Assembly: GCA_902783625.1 (NCBI GenBank)
Contig: CACZRN010000057.1
Span: 1-47,394, forward strand
Source of the DNA: an uncultured Prevotellaceae bacterium
GTDB taxonomy: Bacteria > Bacteroidota > Bacteroidia > Bacteroidales > Bacteroidaceae
Direction of reading: 5' to 3'
Length of the DNA stretch: 47,394 nt
Shown: positions 44,281-47,394 of the stretch, in pieces
How the letters are laid out: each line of letters starts with the position of its first letter
Position numbering within the stretch: the stretch's first letter is position 1
Notes under the pieces: generated by a model
What the model was told of the DNA's origin: nothing
Databases searched by the model: none
What the model saw: the letters and a program-made list of their open reading frames with translations, nothing else
Translations under genes and position numbers: made by a program

Positions 44281-45620
44281 ATAGCGAACAGCAATATATA
44301 GATCTCTTTACATCGTGTCGCGAGATGATATGCAATCATAGCGCAGCACCGATGAATGCTGTACGCGATGAGGCATTCGAAAACTTCTGTCGGTTGGGGT
44401 TCCCTTCTAAGAAACAAGAGGAATATCGCTACACCGACATGCAGGCACTGTTCGCTCCCGACTATGGGTTGAACCTTAATCGCCTTGCTATTCCCGTCGA
44501 TCCCTATGAGGCATTCCGTTGCGATGTGCCCAACCTGAGCACATTGCTATATTTTGTTGTCAACGACCAGCCATTGCTCACCGCCTCTCACACACCGCAC
44601 AGCACCAATGGAGTGGTGATTGATTCGCTGAAAGACTATTGTTTGAAAAATCCCGATTTCATCGGTAGATATTATTCAAAAATTGCCGATTTCACCGCTG
44701 ATGGTGTTACCGCGTTGAACACTGTACTTGCGCAAGACGGACTGCTCGTGTATGTGCCACGAGGTATCATTGCCGACAAGACAGTGCAGGTGGTGAATAT
44801 ATTACGGTCGGACGTTGATCTAATGGTAAATCGCCGCGTGTTGATAGTGGTAGAGGAGGGTGCTGCCGTGAAATTATTGTTCTGCGACCACGCCTCCGAC
44901 GATCGTCCTTTCCTCGCCACCGAGGTGGTAGAGGCGTTTGTGGGAAGGAATGCATCGCTCGAACTTTATTCGCTCGAGGAGACTCACTATAAAAACACTC
45001 GCGTGAGCAATGTTTATATCAGTCAGCAAGCCGACAGCCGTGTGGTGCACAATGTGATTACCCTTCACAACGGAATGACGCGCAACACACTGCGTCTGGC
45101 GTTTAAGGGCGAAGGTGCTGAATGCTCATGCAACGGTTGCGTGATAGCCGACAAGCAACAGCATGTCGATAACAACACGCTGATAGACCATCAGACCGCA
45201 CATTGCACAAGTCGCGAGCTGTATAAGTACGTGCTCGATGATAAATCGACGGGTGCTTTTGCCGGTAAGGTACTCGTGCGTCAAGATGCTCAAAAGACCG
45301 TTTCGGAAGAAGTGAACCAGAATATCTGCGTCACTCGAGAGGCACGCATGTTCACCCAGCCGATGCTCGAGATCTATGCCGATGATGTGAAGTGCTCGCA
45401 TGGCTCCACCGTCGGACAGCTCAATGAGCAGGCACTGTTCTATATGCGGCAGCGCGGCATCAGCCTCAGGGAGGCGCAGATGATGTTGCAGGTGGCATTT
45501 GTTGGCGAAGTGATAGAGAAGATAGAGCTCTCTCCGTTGCGCGACCGTCTGCGGTATCTTGTCGATAAGCGCTTCCGTGGCGAGCTGAACAAATGCGAGG
45601 GCTGCAAACTCTGCAAGTAG
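44277..45620 (+). CDS. sufD: Fe-S cluster assembly protein SufD
   Basis: SufD pairs with SufB on SufC and is needed for iron entry. I chose the ATG at 44277, which overlaps the sufC stop as ATGA, over a TTG nine codons upstream; this gives 447 residues, normal for the family. The N-terminal part has the Bacteroidetes features PSKKQEEYRYTDMQALF and the central beta-helix shows VEEGAAVKLLFCDHASDDRP. The C-terminal block VKCSHGSTVGQLNEQALFYM contains the His equivalent to E. coli His360. The protein ends RGELNKCEGCKLCK, a C-x-x-C-x-x-C cluster. No sufS or sufE follows in this window. Confidence 0.96.
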   Translation: MNSEQQYIDLFTSCREMICNHSAAPMNAVRDEAFENFCRLGFPSKKQEEYRYTDMQALFAPDYGLNLNRLAIPVDPYEAFRCDVPNLSTLLYFVVNDQPLLTASHTPHSTNGVVIDSLKDYCLKNPDFIGRYYSKIADFTADGVTALNTVLAQDGLLVYVPRGIIADKTVQVVNILRSDVDLMVNRRVLIVVEEGAAVKLLFCDHASDDRPFLATEVVEAFVGRNASLELYSLEETHYKNTRVSNVYISQQADSRVVHNVITLHNGMTRNTLRLAFKGEGAECSCNGCVIADKQQHVDNNTLIDHQTAHCTSRELYKYVLDDKSTGAFAGKVLVRQDAQKTVSEEVNQNICVTREARMFTQPMLEIYADDVKCSHGSTVGQLNEQALFYMRQRGISLREAQMMLQVAFVGEVIEKIELSPLRDRLRYLVDKRFRGELNKCEGCKLCK

Positions 45621-45691
45621 GTTGTCAGCTATTCTTGTTACGGGCAATCTCGATTGCTATGTATTTGAATTAGATACTAAACACGATATTT

Positions 45692-46825
45692 ATGAAGAAA
45701 AACACATCAGGCGACGCTCCGATAAAGGGGCGACTACAATCGCTCGACACCCTGCGTGGGTTCGACATGCTGTTCATCATGGGTGGCGCCGGTCTTGTGA
45801 CAGGCCTTGCCACGCTCATTCCCTGCGGATTCACCGAAGCCTTGGCACAGCAGATGCACCATGTCGATTGGCACGGACTGGCGTTCATGGACACCATCTT
45901 CCCGCTGTTCCTGTTCATAGCAGGCATCTCGTTCCCGTTCTCTCTTGAGAAACAGCGTAAGAGCGGAAAGAGCCGTGCGGCAATATACAAGAAGATATTC
46001 CGTCGCGGACTCATCCTTGTGCTGCTTGGCATACTTTACAACGGATTTCTCGTCAATCTCAACTTCTCTGAGCAGCGCTATGCCAGCGTGCTCGGACGCA
46101 TCGGATTGGCGTGGATGTTCGGAGCGTTGATCTATATGAACACGGGTTGGAAGGCGCGCACCGTTATCATTGGCGCAATACTCGTGGGCTACTGGCTGGT
46201 GATGGGATTCATCCCCGCCCCTGATGGGGCAGGTGCCGACATCTTCTCGGCCGAAGGGTCGATAGCGGGATGGGTAGACAGAAACTTCTTGCCGGGAGCG
46301 CTCTATCAAGGTAATATCGACCCCGAGGGCCTTCTCGGACTCATTCCTGCCATCGCCACGGCACTGCTGGGAATGGCGACGGGAGAGTTTGTGAAACTGA
46401 AGCGCGAGGGGCTGACCGAGAGCCGCAAGGTGGTGTATATGATTCTGGCCGGACTCGCAATGCTCGCAGTAGGGCTACTGTGGAGCACCGTGTTCCCGAT
46501 AAACAAGAAACTGTGGACCAGTACGTTCGTGCTCGTAGTGGGTGCCTATTCGCTCCTCATGTTCGCACTGTTCTACTGGATTATCGACGTGAAGAACCAT
46601 CGCGGTTGGACATTCTTCTTCGTAGTCATCGGCATGAACTCCATCACCATCTACCTGGCGCAGCGGTTTATACGTTTCTGGGACACCACATGGGAGGTAG
46701 GTAACGGAATCAAGAACCTGCTCCCCGAACCCGCACAGCCGCTGTTCAACTCAATAGTCTACGTGTCTCTCTGCTGGCTGTTCCTCTATTTCCTTTACAA
46801 GAAAAAAGTATTCCTGAAAGTTTAG
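45692..46825 (+). CDS. DUF5009/heparan-alpha-glucosaminide acetyltransferase-like membrane protein
   Basis: The 377-residue product opens with RLQSLDTLRGFDMLFIMGGA, the N-terminal signature of this membrane acyltransferase family, and WHGLAFMDTIFPLFLFIAGI. About ten hydrophobic segments span the chain to LCWLFLYFLYKKKVFLKV. The family includes human HGSNAT, which moves acetyl groups across a membrane onto glucosamine. The His and Asp of the N-terminal loop (HVDWHGLAFMD) are candidate active residues. In Bacteroidetes its substrate is unknown. It starts 71 bases after sufD and is probably a separate unit, followed by the SGNH hydrolase gene. Confidence 0.85.
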   Translation: MKKNTSGDAPIKGRLQSLDTLRGFDMLFIMGGAGLVTGLATLIPCGFTEALAQQMHHVDWHGLAFMDTIFPLFLFIAGISFPFSLEKQRKSGKSRAAIYKKIFRRGLILVLLGILYNGFLVNLNFSEQRYASVLGRIGLAWMFGALIYMNTGWKARTVIIGAILVGYWLVMGFIPAPDGAGADIFSAEGSIAGWVDRNFLPGALYQGNIDPEGLLGLIPAIATALLGMATGEFVKLKREGLTESRKVVYMILAGLAMLAVGLLWSTVFPINKKLWTSTFVLVVGAYSLLMFALFYWIIDVKNHRGWTFFFVVIGMNSITIYLAQRFIRFWDTTWEVGNGIKNLLPEPAQPLFNSIVYVSLCWLFLYFLYKKKVFLKV

Positions 46826-46902
46826 ATGATATGGAACAAGGAGAGTGGAAAGAAGAATGGTAATCATAATTATCAACTATCAATTTTCAATTATCAATTA
46901 TC

Positions 46903-47394
46903 ATGAAGCGCATTGTTATATTGGCAATTATACTGGCAGCCACATCGATGGCATTCGGCCAGAGGAAAGGAAAGACTCTACACTCTGAACCCTACACTAT
47001 CCACTCCATCGTGCATCCGTGGGCCGGCAAGCGCGTGGCTTACATTGGCGACTCCATCACCGACCCAAACACTAAAGCCTCGGAAACTCCGTTCTGGCAA
47101 CTGCTGCAAGAGTGGCTCGGCATCACTCCATACGTCTACGGCATCAGCGGACGACAATGGGACGACGTGGTGCCACAGGCAAAACGACTGCAGGATGAGC
47201 ACGGCGACGACTTCGACGCCATAATCATTTTCATGGGCACCAACGACTTCAATGCCGGCGTGCCTATCGGTGAGTGGTTCACGGAGAAAGTGGAGCGTGT
47301 GGAGGCTGCCACGGGCGAGATGAAGACAATGTATCCCCGTCGCCGACGCACACCGGTGATGACACGTGATACCTACTGCGGACGCATAAACATC
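46903..47394 (+). CDS. SGNH/GDSL-family hydrolase, N-terminal part (runs off the window)
   Basis: An ATG at 46903 opens a frame that is still open at the last base, giving 164 codons. The product has a signal peptide (MKRIVILAIILAATSMAFGQ). The SGNH block I reads RVAYIGDSITDPN near residue 46, with the nucleophile Ser in GDSIT; block II is likely YVYGISGRQW, and block III is FMGTNDFNAG with the oxyanion Asn. The catalytic Asp-His block lies past the window end. The family covers esterases and lipases; in gut Bacteroidales many deacetylate plant glycans. It lies 77 bases after the acyltransferase-like gene, in an AT-rich spacer with TCAATTATCAATT repeats. Confidence 0.85.
   Translation, partial: MKRIVILAIILAATSMAFGQRKGKTLHSEPYTIHSIVHPWAGKRVAYIGDSITDPNTKASETPFWQLLQEWLGITPYVYGISGRQWDDVVPQAKRLQDEHGDDFDAIIIFMGTNDFNAGVPIGEWFTEKVERVEAATGEMKTMYPRRRRTPVMTRDTYCGRINI

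Overview
The window looks like a chromosomal segment of a Bacteroidales bacterium, most likely Prevotella or a close relative. The evidence is: promoters of the Bacteroidetes form (TTTG, 19-20 bp, TAnnTTTG) ahead of several genes; C-terminal type IX secretion (T9SS) sorting domains; a HU-like gene followed by a tiny 'smalltalk' ORF; a SpvB/RHS toxin gene with an exchangeable tip; and secreted glycoside hydrolases of plant-glycan type. The species call is an inference. I see no rRNA, tRNA, CRISPR array, transposase or phage genes.

Layout. (a) 1-268: 3' end of a DUF4965/GtaA-type glutaminase gene, closed by a bidirectional terminator. (b) 346-5341, minus strand: a four-gene operon (thioredoxin-fold lipoprotein without active-site cysteines, small secreted protein, DUF3160 protein, CapA-type protein) with a good promoter at 5439-5469. 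(c) 5342-6267: gene-free, with repeats and a 131-bp perfect-stem inverted repeat. (d) 6268-15952, minus strand: an RHS polymorphic-toxin locus. It reads, in transcription order, a T9SS sorting-domain protein, a 2108-aa SpvB/FG-GAP/RHS protein with a hydrophobic Gly-rich tip, a three-helix membrane protein (probable immunity), an orphan RHS tip with a zincin motif, a translationally coupled lipoprotein, a 43-aa ORF and another lipoprotein. (e) 16185-19544, minus strand: a TonB-CTD-like/TPR-like protein and a TPR-membrane-HTH-type regulator. (f) 19545-20341: a second repeat-rich gap with two more copies of the inverted repeat found in (c). (g) 20342-31271: a fucose-isomerase-like enzyme, GH43, GH29, polynucleotide phosphorylase and GH127. 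(h) 31439-34138: secreted LRR protein with a duplicated dockerin-like C-terminus. (i) 34718-35309: HU-like protein plus smalltalk. (j) 35453-40022: rimP-nusA-infB behind a promoter and an attenuator-like hairpin. (k) 40110-41924: AsmA/TamB-like protein. (l) 41986-45620: sufBCD. (m) 45692-47394: membrane acyltransferase-like protein and the start of an SGNH hydrolase.

How it works together. The housekeeping half (pnp, rimP-nusA-infB, suf) is ordinary. The GH29, GH43 and GH127 enzymes are exported and look suited to fucose- and arabinose-bearing plant glycans, although no SusC/SusD pair is visible here. The most unusual part is the RHS locus. The orphan tip cassette carries 321 bp of indel-free homology to the 3' core of the full RHS gene, has no complete upstream gene of its own, and is followed by its own candidate immunity gene. 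This looks like a stored alternative toxin tip that recombination could swap in. The full RHS protein has a Sec signal but no room for a T9SS sorting domain, whereas a small protein 3 bp upstream has both a sorting domain and a YD-repeat-like motif, which raises the possibility of export in trans.
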